Assembly: GCA_022829145.1 (NCBI GenBank)
Contig: CM040743.1
Location: 47,750,405-47,814,404, forward strand
DNA: 64,000 bases
Source of the DNA: Albula goreensis
Taxonomy: Eukaryota > Chordata > Actinopteri > Albuliformes > Albulidae
Direction: 5' to 3'
Below, piece by piece: positions 44,611 to 57,253 of this stretch. Both the position numbers and the translations under genes were made by a program. The notes under the pieces are model-generated. The model ran no database searches, was not told the DNA's origin, and saw only the letters and a program-made list of their open reading frames with translations. The first letter of the stretch is position 1; each line of letters opens with the position of its first letter.

Positions 44611-47600
44611 TGCTTTAACGGTTTGTATAAACGCGGAGGTGGAGGTTTGTCCTGAGCATGTTATCAGGGTAAAGTCTGTTTTGTTCCAGGGTGTTTCTCA
44701 CCTTTTTTTGTGACTTTGTTTATTAGTTAGGGGCAGGGCGGACCCATGGTGGGGGTGGGGGGTGGGGGGGGGGGTTCCCTGAAGCTATAGGCCAGAGCAG
44801 AGACCGCCGTAAATCTGGACGACAGAAAGGAACAGCGGTGTTTGGAGAGTGGGACTTGAGGGGAGGCACACAGGTCACCCAGCAGCGCTCCAGGGCAAGG
44901 GTCGATCTGTCCAGTCCTGGGGGAGGATTAACGTGATGGGTTTCTGCTTGTTTTCACCTTAAAAAGTCAGCAGCTAATTTGCACTTTTCACGTTTATATT
45001 CTTGCTTTAGCTTTCCTTTCTTCTGTAACTACACTTTCCTCACATAACGGAACATGTTCATATTCAGGGCTAGATTCTTTCAAACACTCATCCATTCACT
45101 CCCTTTTAAGGTCATATTCATTTACCTGCTTCATTTGAGCGATAGTGCCAGACCAGGCTAACAGAACCCCCCCCAAAAAAAACGCTAATGGATACTAACT
45201 GTGCCAGACCCAGGGAACCAGGTAAGGCCAGACTGAACTGCGCTGCAGTTTCTTTAAACAAATATATTAAGAGCTGGGTAATAATATCCAGCACATGCCG
45301 GGGCTCTTCTGGACTGGAGCTGGCAGCTCTTCTGCAAAGGGGAGGCTGGCTTGTATAACCAATTCATCATTTGGTTTTTCAAGTTTGTTACTTTGTATTT
45401 TACACATAGACATTTTAACGGCTGGAGTGAGTGAGTGAATGAGTGGGGAGAAGAGAAAGAGAGGAAAAAAGTAAATACATAAAACACAAATTAAATACAT
45501 AAAACACAAACAAAAACAGTAATGACAGGAGAGAGGGGACAGAGGGTGCAGAGGGGAAAGTAAAAGGAATAGTAATGTAGAAGTACTGAGAGATCCTCTC
45601 TGAAGAGGAGGACAGTTGAGGTTGTTTTTTTTTTTGTTATAACTGACTCACCGCTGGGTTTTTCAGGGGTGCATTTCACATATACAGAAAAGAGAGGAAA
45701 AGGTCAGTGAATTAAATAGGGGTACATGATCATCAGAGCAGTCTTATGGGGTACCCCCTGGGTGAGGTTAAGAGGGGCAGGGTGTTTGGGGGTTTTGAGA
45801 CCCTGGGCATGTGGTTGGGGGGGGCCGTGATTTACTCAGTGAAAGATTGAGCACCCCCAAAGCAGTGGAGGCCGATGGGGTGCACCTTTGCCCTGACACT
45901 GGGGAGGTGGGGGGGGTCAGAGGTCAGGGGCCCCATGACCTTTGGGTCCCTGAGCTGCTTAAACACACTGGTCTGCCCTGTGTCCTGACATTTTTATTTT
46001 TATAATTTTATCTTTTCTCATCATACTCAGTGACTTTGGGGAATCTCTAAACATGTTTTCTAAATATAATTTCATGCTTTTTTTTTTATTCTTATTTTAT
46101 GAAGTTCTTCCCGTGAAGACCTAAGCCGCTCTCTTCTGTTCTGTTCTTGTCCATGTTGTGTGTTGTGTTTTCGGAAGCCTTACTCTGTCCTGCTACAGTG
46201 TGTTTTTGAGCTGCTATGGTCAGTTTGTTTTCTCGGTTCTTTCAAGATCGCCTTCGTGGCCACTGAATCCTCTGGTCTCAGTCATTGTTTTTAAAGGAGT
46301 ATCTGCTGACCATGTAAAACAAAAGGGTAAATAAAACAGATAAACCTTCCAGCATTAGGAAAGAGCGTTTAGCACGGAGGTGTCAAACTCAACAGGGAAT
46401 GTCGTGTGTATGCTCGCTTTGACTCCAGCCTCTAGATTAATGAGTTAATGGTTTATGTTCTGTGCTTTAACACATAGCTACATGCAAAAGGCCAACTGAG
46501 TGGTCGTAAAATTAGTGAATTAGCTGACGCAGCAGTATGTGGCAAGGCTACAGCCCAGCAGGGATGCAGCACTCCACTGTGAGTCTGACACCGCCGCTCT
46601 TGAGTGTGAAACCACACAGCGACTGCACGCTGTGAGGAGACAGTCAGCGGGCAGTAAGCCATGAGGTCATGACCTCTGGCCCATAGGGCAGGCTCAGGCG
46701 GTCCGTTAAACATGATGAGTCATTCCAGAACAGCCATGACTTACTGCTCTGCGGTCGGAGACCGATAATGTTTCTTTCCAAAGCATGCACCATTTCTAGG
46801 GCAGACTGGCTGATTCCCCTGTCCACTGAAGCCTCACATTTCATCATAATAGGTGGCATGATGTCCACTATTATGATGTCATAGACTGTTATTGTGGTGC
46901 CAAAATCCATTGTGACATCACAATTGTGGCACATGACTAACCATGGAATTTGTCCTCCTCACCCCTTAATTACCTGGCCTGGGAGAGGCGGGGCTTCACA
47001 GTGTTGTTTATATGAACCTGTGGACAGAAATGAACACAGTTAACTCAATAGATAAGATGGATCAATCTCCCATCTAATGTGGACTCTAGCCAATCAATGA
47101 CTCAAATGAAGCAATTTTGTGGCCAGCTTGACTCATTCTGACATTTTTAAGGAAAATATCACATCCTGCAGTTTTTTTTTGCTGGGATTGATAGCATTTT
47201 GCACATTCTGCTGGCCTCTGAAACAACATGTTTTTATGTTGTCTTGCATATAACATATATTATTTGTGTTGCTGTTGTTGTTTAGGTCTCTCTTCTAAAA
47301 GAGATTTAAATGTCAATGGGACTAATCTGCTTAAATAAAGGTTCAATACATGTATTTTTTTAAATCTTAACTTTTGCTGAAAATGCAGAAATACATCTAA
47401 GAAGACACCTAAAAACCCCCAAGATACACACTTAAAGGGCATGCAAAATTCAGTCAAAACTTATTTTACAGTACAACCTAAGCTTTTTTTTGAGCATTTC
47501 CTGTTTCGTTGGAGACAAAAACAACCGCTCTGATTTATAGAGACTAAGGGAACTTGAGTGGGTCCTAGCCTCTGTCCTTGCAATGACTGCATCCACAGTG

Positions 47601-49200
47601 ACGGAAGACAATAACATTTAGACTGCACTGTAGGGCGTAATGATGGCAGGGCGTGGGAGCGTAGCCGCTAGCTGCCTACGCGTGACACAACAAACACAAA
47701 CCCGTCTCCGGCCGAAAGCGTCATTACAGCCAGCCCGCAGACGGCCGTCTGTCCCTGCAGGTAAACACGCCGAGACCGCAGCACAACTGCAGAGCTGTTT
47801 TAAAGAGCCCCTCCTGCTCCAAAACCGTCCTTTTCTGTCGCAGCGCTGCTATTCTGAGATATGCCGTGATTACAACAGACATCCATTTCGGTCCAAGGTT
47901 CCAGAGTTTACGGAGAAGCATGATAAACTTGGCTGGGAGACACTTTGACGTTTTGTGGAAACTCAAACATAAGGCTGTAGAAATGGGTGTGGAGCATGGC
48001 TAAGGATACTTCTCACACCGATATAGAATCAACAGATGCATAAAATTATGCCTCTTATTGGGCTTAGCAAAAAAATACTACACATTGCAATTGCACTGGT
48101 AAAAATGGCTTGAGCAAAATTATCTTGACAGTGGAACAGGAACAAAAGAAAAATGCAGGCCTGCTGTAAGTTTAGCTTGTTGGTAAAATGTTTATCATGG
48201 TAGCGTGCTGCCGCCTGTGTTAGCGGGAACCGTGCTGGTGTCAGACGGGTTTCATTATTCCCGTAATGGTCTGACCCAGATATGGGCCTCATTTCAACTC
48301 CGTGAGTCAGAGGAGCGGGGTGGGGGGAGTGGGGGGCTGGGGGGGGGGGCTAGTCTGCCCCTCACATTTCACAAACACATCCAATTCAACACACACACAC
48401 ACACACACGTCCTCTGATACTCATGCACACACTCACACATTGATCTCTGTATCCCCATAATTATCCACCTCTGAACATACCTTAAACACCAGCACACACC
48501 TTTACACCTGTTTATGTATGAATTTTTATTTCACACCATCAAAGTCAGGTGAATTCATCACAAAAGCAGTAACAGAGGCCAAAAGTCTGTCAGCATCCCA
48601 AAGGGCTGAATTTTTAGGGTTGGGGCTTTTCTCTGAAAGGCCAGTGTTTGAAAGCATGCAGAGATTACGTCCAGTTCTTAAAACAGAATAAACGAGACAA
48701 ATTAACACCGTCCCACGTCAGCGGCACATGACTAAAGCACCCTCTTGCTGTGTGTGCTGTAATTTCGTTGTGTGAGCGAACGGGAGCAGCTGGTTAAGGA
48801 GTGAACGATCTCCAGGCCTCTTCTGTATCTCCACTGATTCACCCCCACCCCCACCCCCACCCCCTTTCTGAGGACACACGCAACAGCAGGGGCCCAACAT
48901 AAACAGTTTAATCTGCCATCCCCGGTGACTCACACGCCGCCCTCGACCAATCAGATCCTCTGGCCAGCCGGGGACACCGTGGTTACGCCACACGGCCATC
49001 CCATCGTCTGCGTCTGAGTAAACAACCATCCAGACTAAGTGTTTACATCTGGAGAGACACTGTGTGAGATTTCACTTCCGTTTTTTTTTCCTTGGTCTGT
49101 ACCCCACCACCCCCTCTCTGTCTTTCTCGATCTCTCTTTCTTCCTTTCCCTCTCTGTCTTTTGAAGCATCTTCTTTCAAATGTTCATTGTGTGTTAATTT
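44611..49200. other. Intergenic, no gene
   Basis: No coding exon I can support. Poly-purine and G-rich patches (44,750-44,775; 48,315-48,350) and a short (CA)n at 48,391-48,408 are present. A frame at 47,640-47,948 shows no family resemblance. Confidence 0.55.
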
Positions 49201-49204
49201 TATT

Positions 49205-49440
49205 CAGTGCTACAGTGTATAGTGTTTTGGGCTTGTAGCTCAGAGGTTACAGTGTAGTGTAATGGTTAGGGAGCTTGGCTTGTAGCTCAGAGGTTACAGT
49301 GTAGTGTAATGGTTAGGGAGCTGGGCTTGTAGTTCAGAGGTTACAGTGTGTGTAATGGTTAGGGAGCTGGGCTTGTAGCTCAGTTACTGTTGTTGTACTT
49401 TTGGCTCAGAGGTTACAGTGTAAATGGTCACATTACTTAC
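49205..49440 (+). repeat. 47-bp SINE-head array, opposite orientation
   Basis: About four units of GCTTGTAGCTCAGAGGTTAC then AGTGTAGTGTAATGGTTAGG, the reverse complement of the 12-unit array inside the scin intron at 7.7-8.3 kb. The last unit decays. Confidence 0.85.
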
Positions 49441-49644
49441 TTACAGTAAATGTGTGTTGTTGTACAAATGGAAATGTGTGGTTGTACAAATGGATAGTAA
49501 GTGGTCATAGAAAGTCATTCTGGTTGACAAAACGATAATAGTGATGAAAGAATGTTCCAGCTGACTGTAACTCCACCCATTATGGGGTTCATGAACCCTC
49601 CCCACAAGAGAAAGAGAAGAATAGGCCATTTAGCCTAACTGGGC

Positions 49645-50025
49645 TTGGCATTTACCTACAGTCTACAGAGTATCCAGCACTGCATCAAGCCCATTTACCT
49701 ACAGTCTAGTATCAGCACTGTATCAGCCCATTTACTGTCATATCCAGCACTGCATTTTACCTACAGTCTACAGAGTATCCAGCACTGCATCAAGCCCATT
49801 TACCTACAGTCTACAGAGTATCCAGCACTGCATCAAGCCCATTTACCTACAGTCTACAGAGCATCCAGCACTGCATCAAGCCCATTTACCTATTTACCCC
49901 ATTTACCTACAGTCTACAGAGTATCCAGCACTGCATCAAGCCCATTCACCTACAGTCTACAGAGAATCCAGCACTGCATCAAGCCCATTTACCTACAGTC
50001 TACAGAGTATCTAAGCCTTGACTTG
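49645..50025 (+). repeat. 44-bp minisatellite
   Basis: The unit contains CATTTACCTACAGTCTACAG then AGTATCCAGCACTGCATCAA, about eight copies with deletions near 49,705-49,760 and 49,890. The apparent protein YLQSTEYPALHQ is the repeat read in frame. Confidence 0.9.
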
Positions 50026-50325
50026 AATGTTCCAAAGGTCTCTGTCTCTAATACATGACCTTGCAACATATTTAAAGTACTGACAGGTTCCAGTTCAGGG
50101 TGAAAACAACTCATTCTAAAGGACATTTTTCTTGTCACACATAAAATGGAAAATACTCAAAGAATCTTATGTTGTTACGCAAGGTCAGTATAGAGTGAAT
50201 GACACATACCCTTAAAGAAACTAAATGTTTGCTCTTATCCCAACCGATGAATGTTACTGTCTCTGGAAAGAGTGTACTTGAAGACAGGCCTTGGAATGTG
50301 GAATTTGCTCGTCAGGTGAGGAAAC

Positions 50326-50328
<3 letters not shown>

Positions 50329-50415
<87 letters not shown>

Positions 50416-50740
50416 TCAGTCAGTACGTGTACGTACGTACGTGCATGTGTGTGTGAGAGTGTGTGTGTGTGTGTGTGTGTGCATGTGTGCGTGTGTGAGT
50501 CGGTACGTGTACGTGCGTGCATGTGTGTGTGAGAGTGTGTGTGTGTCTGTCTGTGTGTGTGTGTGCATGTGTGCATATGTGAGTCAGTACATGCACCTAC
50601 ATGCGTGCATGTGTGTGTTTGTGTGTGTGTGTGTGTTTGTGTGTGTGCGCGTGTGTGAGTCAGTACGTGCACTTACGTGCGTGCATGTGTGTGTGAGAGT
50701 GTGTGTGTGTGTGTGTGTCTGTCTGTGTGTGTGTGTGTGT

Positions 50741-50772
<32 letters not shown>

Positions 50773-50812
50773 TTCTGTCTGTGTGTGTGTGTCTGTGTGT
50801 GTGTGAGTTTTC
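50329..50812. repeat. Long compound (GT)n block
   Basis: A pure (GT)n start (about 50,329-50,413), then a higher-order repeat: GAGTCAGTACGTGTACGTAC and GTGCGTGCATGTGTGTGTGA recur every 80-110 bp. The CGTACGTAC stretches are alternating purine-pyrimidine like the GT runs. Confidence 0.93.
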
Positions 50813-51419
50813 TGGCACAGTGCTGAAGCCCTTTGAAGGCATGCAGGGTGCATCAGTAAGCAGACAGGGCTGCATATGTATGCTACGCTGAACGCTAACT
50901 CTCACCTCCTGCAAAATGGCGAAGGGGGAAAAACAGCCAAAAATTATTTGCTTTTAATCCAAAGTGTGAGCTGAGGGGGAAATGGGGGAGGGGTTCAGAA
51001 ATGTACGCAGGGTAGAGGGGATAATGCCAAAATATCCCTGTGTCACACAATACCAAGTAAGTATGTGTATGAAAGTGTGTGTGCGCGTTATTTTACTTTT
51101 TTTTTTTTTTTTTTTGATGCTGCGTTTAAAAAAAAAAAAAAAGACTCCTATATGTATGTATTTACACTCTGCAATAACATGTAGGATTAGTGTTGATATT
51201 AGCCTATCATATCTCCCTTCTCCTTAACCCCCAACCCCCCTCCCCCCCATGTAAAATGTCTGTCTACATCAGTGTCACGCCTGTGGGAGATGGAGAGAGG
51301 AATCCTCTCGCTGTGAAGCAGGCTGGCTGGGGCGTCAGAGTCTCAGATATACACAGCAGCGGAACTGTACAGGGGTGCATAATGTTTCGCCAATTACAGC
51401 TGAAGTAAATCTGTTTTAT

Positions 51420-51680
51420 TTTATTATTTCTCGCTCGGCACGCGCACTTGAGAGAGCCCGTGGGACTCCCAGTCTGTCGGAGAGACTCCTCTCGCTGTCA
51501 GGTAGCGCTGCGTGCAGGGGAGGAGGAGAGGAGGCTCGCGGGAGATCTTAAAGTTCGAGAGCAAACACTCGGTGGGGCTGGAGGGCGGTCTCAGAGCTGC
51601 GAGTGCGAATGTGTGCCCTTCCACAAAACAAAGATGTATTTGTCGTTTACGAGGACAGCGTGCCTCTAATTAATTTCTTG
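51420..51680. other. CpG-rich patch
   Basis: Moderate GC with many CpG (CTCGCTCGGCACGCGCACTT, GTAGCGCTGCGTGC). It may be regulatory. No coding call. Confidence 0.3.
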
Positions 51681-52393
51681 CACTCTCTTGACTAGCTCAA
51701 TAACCCTCCCCCCTCTCCCTACTTTCTCTCATGCAAGAAACTTTTCTGCCGGTGGAATCACAACTTGTTTCACAAGACAAAATATGCAGACATCGGAACT
51801 TTGTTTTTTTGATCTTGCCTTGTAGGCATTCTGAATAATATTTTAGCTTCTTACTTGCGCATGAAAAAAAAAACTGTCCACTGCTCAATTCCCATTCCTC
51901 GTTTTCCTCCCTTCAGCACACTTCATCTACCCCCAGTATGCCCCCCCCACCCCCACACTCACACCCAAAAATCCCCTATTGGGCCTAAACCCCCTCTCTC
52001 GCCAGCAAGCAATCCATAGAGATTTTGTATGTGTTCCACATAACTCAAGTCATAAGTACCCCAGCTTGAATGTAGGTCTTCCCGACAGTTCAGGTTGGAG
52101 AGATTCATTGTGGAGGCCCAGCCAGTGAAGTATGATTTTAAAATAACTGTTGAATATTGAAATATAAAATAACCCTGAATACAAGACCCTGTATTTCAAA
52201 ATATTTCTATAAAGGCCTGTGTGTAGACATGGTTCTCCAGCATTTTTGAGCACATTTATTTGGGAGCCAAAAGACCTCCGTTTTTAATATGTCAAAATAT
52301 TTGGTCATGTGCTTATTCAGTGCAGAGGTCATGACTTTGGCGTAGGAAAAAAAAAGAATCAACAGGATACATGTACTTATGTTACGGCCATAT

Positions 52394-52650
52394 TATAAAT
52401 AGCTCGCCCTTATAAAGGTATAAATAGCTCGCCCTTATAAGATTATAAAAACCTGCCCTTCGTTTATTTTCTCCTGTGAAGAACATGAATAGAATCTCCG
52501 GTTTGTCTGGCTGTGAGCAGCGCGAGCCTCCCAACTGTCAAGACGCTTTTCGCGTCGCGCCGCTTTCACTGAACTGACGCGCCAGTCTGGAGTTCTTCCT
52601 TCGGGCCAAACGTCCAGACGGCCCCAGCACGCTAGGGGGTGGAAACGACT
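52394..52650 (+). promoter_or_regulatory. Tandem TATA-like boxes before a CpG-rich stretch
   Basis: TATAAATAGCTCGCCCTTATAA occurs at 52,394 and again at 52,419 (25-bp period), with a third weaker TTATAAAAACCTGCCCTT at 52,443. CpG-rich DNA follows (CGCTTTTCGCGTCGCGCCGC, about 52,542). This is the arrangement of a core promoter, but no coding exon follows, so a non-coding transcript or a chance repeat is possible. Confidence 0.3.
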
Positions 52651-53008
52651 TTTGTCTGTGGTCGTTGCGGGTCAGTTTAATTAAGAAAATACAGAGACAG
52701 TAGACCTACTTCTTTTCAGAAGGCGAATTTGGCGATTTCAGGTGACTTTTTGCTATTGACCTCAATTTCTGCTCACTTGTTCGAGGGTCGCACTGTTGAC
52801 GTAAGTTAAGTCGGTAATGATGGCAGGTAGTGGTGAATTTTGAACCGCCCAAAGCAGCTACTTTCTGCGCAACGCTGTTTAAGCAGAAAAGCACCAGCTG
52901 CCCAATCCCCAGTCAATTACGAGAGAACGGTGAAAGTGAAGGAAAAATCATTACTGCATGGCAGAATCTGTGTGAGAAACGCCCATGCGCTTTTGAAATT
53001 AGTGTGCA

Positions 53009-53022
53009 GCGCCCTCTGGTGG
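53009..53022 (-). promoter_or_regulatory. CTCF consensus site, minus strand
   Basis: GCGCCCTCTGGTGG on the plus strand is the exact reverse of the CTCF core CCACCAGAGGGCGC. Occupancy is inferred only. Confidence 0.6.
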
Positions 53023-53364
53023 GTGACTATGCGAGGAAAAAGTTTTGTGCCGTTAAACTGTAGAACAGAAAAATTCTCTGCACAAGACAATACACTCCTA
53101 ACAAATTTCAGTGTACTTGAAAAATATATTTGTGTGAGTTCTGTGAAATGTTTTCAATTTCATTTCAGCGCATTTATTCTTCTCCTTTATATGATTATTC
53201 TCATCAGATATTTTGCAGATGATGTCTGCTTTTTAATGTTTTAATCCAAAATCCATAGTTTGTGCATTTAGTCATAATCATTTCTATGCACCTGGTCATG
53301 AATAACAGTACATGTTGCTTTATTTTATCAGAATTTTTTTTTGTCATGGAAGTAAACACATTCT

Positions 53365-53839
53365 GGCTGCGTTCCAATACTCAAATTCATCTCCTCCTTT
53401 CCTCCCCTCCTTTCCTCCGTGCCCCGGAAGCTGATTATGTGTCCTCCACTGTTCCAAAGCGAAATCTCGCCTCCTCCTTTCCTCCTTTCTCGTTTCCTCC
53501 AAACGGTACATCGGTGTCTCCTACCACGGAAGTCTTTTCACATTTCTGGGTGACATCATTGTGCTCACGACCAGTCAGGTTAAAAGACCATCCCACAGAA
53601 TATTTTGACTGGCCTTGGTATCTTCAGAGTCAGTCGAAATTATTACTTCATCAATAGCCGACATCGACTTCGATGACGGGCAAATCGGATTAGGTGGTCC
53701 AATTTTCGATTCATCTCTTCCTATCCACCATTCCTCCACTCGTTTCCTCCCTCCTTTCCTCCACATATTTCCGGCATATTTCCGGGGTAGGAAAGGAGAC
53801 GAGGAAAGGAGACGAGAAAAAAAGTATTGGAACGCAGCC
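53365..53839. mobile_element. 475-bp MITE-like DNA transposon
   Basis: Perfect 16-bp terminal inverted repeats GGCTGCGTTCCAATAC (53365-53380) and GTATTGGAACGCAGCC (53824-53839), each followed inward by CTCCTTTCCTC-type subterminal repeats. The inner part (about 53,540-53,720) has a short open frame in both directions but no transposase domain I recognise. No clear target-site duplication. Superfamily not assigned. Confidence 0.8.
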
Positions 53840-54324
53840 CCTGACTCATTTGACTCAGTTGAGCACCTTCCTCTCTACCTGGTCAGCAGCCAATCACATG
53901 GTTCCTTGCTGGGCTGCCAGCCAATCACATGCCAGCCAGTTAGGCCACAGGCCATGGTTGGCAGTGGCACAGTCCTGATTAGATATCAGAGTGTTGGCAC
54001 ATCGCTACACTCATAAAACCAGAGTTATCAGAATGAGTCATCCACCTGAAAGCTTTGATCTTATACAGATCTTGGCTGGGACTGATCCCTGCATCAGTCA
54101 TTACGAGCTCAGGTTGGGCTCAGTAACCAGCAGACCCTTTCCGCACAGGTGGACAGTTACTCTGAATTGTATCTATAAGTTGAAACAGATGGTGGCTTAC
54201 CTGATCTGGTTTCTCAGGTCCGAAATAATCACTGGCTTTAGGGGGAACTCAAGAACCTGAAAGCCCTGCGGGGTCGAGCTCAGCCGCTCCTGGCTGTTTT
54301 AATATAGTACAGTACCGACAACCA

Positions 54325-54338
54325 CCAGCAGATGGCAC
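54325..54338 (+). promoter_or_regulatory. CTCF-like site, plus strand
   Basis: CCAGCAGATGGCAC fits the CTCF core CCASYAGRKGGCRC at almost every position. It faces away from the minus-strand site at 53,009. Confidence 0.5.
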
Positions 54339-54339
54339 A

Positions 54340-57215
54340 CGCTCACCACTTCTTCATCTCCACCAGAGCTACGGCGTGTGTGTTATCTGGACCAATTAGA
54401 GAGATCTGCACAAGTCATTCCAAGCAATCACAGCCCTGGGGTCAATCAAAATTGTGGATTTCAGTAAACGCAATCATGTGGAAAGTATGTAACGGGATGT
54501 AACGGGAGAGAGCAAATTTCCCAAAAACAAGTTAGCCTGCATGCAAAACGTAATTTAAAAACAATTAGTGACAGAACGCAGGAGGGGGATAGCTTCTGCG
54601 ATATGCTAAATTAGTCTGACAGTAAAATAACATCCAGTAACTTTCCAGCCACCGCTGGAGGAACCTAGCAGAAGGAAACCACTAAATCATAAAATGTCAG
54701 CTTCACTTTCATAAATTATTAGTCTTACATTTGAACAATATGTTGCCCGGGAGGAGTGGAGCGGTCCCAGAGTGATGCAATTTGCCGTTGGCCTTCAAAA
54801 TGTTTGGATAGCAAGATTTGGCAACGGGACACGTGGGGGCGAGAAGAGGAGCCATTTTAGTTTCTGGAAAGGGTTCCGACCCAAATGTTACATACAGTGC
54901 CAGCGCTGGATGAATTACGGCCTCTAGACTGCGATCTTAATAGTCTCGTTGGCAGTTTCGGCGAAGCAAATGGAGTTTGTCTTAAGTGATGAATAGGCAT
55001 TAAATCAACTATAAAAAGTATATATAGAGCAAAATGTGTTATTTTCCATAAGGCCAAGAACTATATTCTCACTGTATATTACTATCCAAATAGGCTATTA
55101 CAATAAAACCTTAAAATCCTTTAGATTCCCTATATCCATAGTAAATTCAAACTTGATGTAGAAATGACTGTAGTAATGGGAATAACCCATAGAATAGTTT
55201 AGTTTTGCAGTAGGTTACTGCAGAAGATGTACCGAGGAATACTATAGTTATAATTTCAATTTCCTGTTTAGGTACCCTGGTACATTTGTTATTTAGATTC
55301 ATTCTTCGGTGGAGAATATGAAAATTTGAATTTATTTCAAATATGAATGGGTTCATCCTATTGAAAAGCACATGTCTAGCGTATGTATTAAATGAGTTCC
55401 ATGATATGGTCACATTGCATGACTATGGCATCGCTGACAGTAACTTTTCATACCATAATATGATCACACGTTATTCTGGCGTATTTTCTATGTGGTGATT
55501 TAAGGAGTAAGACACTTTTATGGGGTTGCGTTCTGAAGCGCCCCCGTGCAGTCAGCCAGCTAGCTGTTTTTTCAGACGATGGGAACCCTCGCGCCCGCAC
55601 GCGAACTGCTGCTATGTGATCCCCGAGCCACGACATCTAGACCAGAGCTAGCTTCAGTTCGGGCGCTAATGAAGGCATTGCTGCACTTGGCAGACGACAT
55701 TATATACAACTAATCCGGTGAAAGAAATGCATTTTTCGTCCATTATTTTTGTTCTCATTTAATTTCTACTGTTTCCACACGTGCTGGAAAAACTAGATTT
55801 ATATTTAGTTTATGTTTATACCTTTTCCATATTAACATAGTTGATATTCAGTTCAGTCAAAATACTGATAGTGCATTTACACAAATGCCATTCATTTAAA
55901 AAGAAAAAGCAAAGTTTGGTAGAATTTTAAATACAGAGAAAGTCTGCATTTGCAAATCGCAATCTCAGTCTAGGAAATTACAGCTTCTTGAGTTAGTTTA
56001 ATTAAATCGTCGTTTGAATAAAAGTAACTTTCCAAAAACTACAGTTATGTTACTGAACTGGATATGGTAAAAAAAAAAAAAAAAAAAAAAAAAAACAGTC
56101 TGTTTTATGCAGTGACATCATTATTTTCCTGTTGCCATCCAATCTTTTTTAAAAAATAATTATCAACATATGACCTCAGAGCAATGATAAGAATAACACC
56201 GACAACAAAACCCAACATTATTCAATTAAGACGCTTGATAGAATTTTGAAACTAATTTAAGACATCAATGAACTTGATGCACATACTGTGATAGTGTCAC
56301 CCACTACTATGATGTCACCAACAAAAACCTGTCATGTCCAGCGGACATTCAGCAATAGCATCATAACAATTTTTGTAACTGGCTCGCGAATTTGATGCTG
56401 CATACTATGGGCAATCTTAAGTGTCCTACTCAGCCTGAAGCCACCCTAGTTTCATTTCAATGAAAATGTTTGCCATGATTTTAGTGACCGAAATACTGAA
56501 TGCATGATTGCAGACAAAAGTGCTGCCTTTCACCTTTGTAACAATATATGTATTGCATGACGTTTTACTTGTACAGCATAAGATAAAATAAAAATACACA
56601 AATACAAGTAATACAAAGTTTACACTGGCACTGTTTAAGCAATTTAAAAGAGTATCTCAGAGTGTTGTCAGAAGTCGCACGCTGTCATTAACTTGCACTC
56701 CGCACTGTTGTATAAGGGAGGAACAACGATCTGGCATTCAATTTCTTGTTAAATTTGCTGTTCTGTGTCCCTGAGCCCCGGGAAAAACATTGCAGTTGAG
56801 ATTCGCGAGGGCCCGTGCTACTGCTGCAGTGGAGCACGTGCGAGGGGAAAGGGACACCGCCTGCAGTGGCACTTCACGTGAAGCCAGTGATTGACTCAGT
56901 GTAGCCAACTGTCAACCGACTACCGAATATTGCAGGGCACGCTTTCATTTCAAACTTTTTCTTTCATTTTTTTTTTTTTTGGTATCTCCATATGCGGTGC
57001 TTTTAGTTCGAGCTCCAAGTCAGCTTCTCGTGTCTGTTAAAGCCATTCTCCTCAGAACGTGCAATTTCCGTCCTCTGGCGGGCTACCACGCATCTGGTGC
57101 CACCCCAGCTGTGACTCACTCCCACGTTTCGGCCAAAAATGTATATAATGGCAAATTAATAAAACACTGCTGCGTCGCGACGGCCACCACAAATCTGTAC
57201 GGCACAGCGCATGTC

Positions 57216-57253
<38 letters not shown>

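Noticed and set aside
53615..54016. 133-codon frame as a gene
   Set aside because: It begins inside the MITE and runs out into flanking DNA. No transposase or host domain is recognisable.
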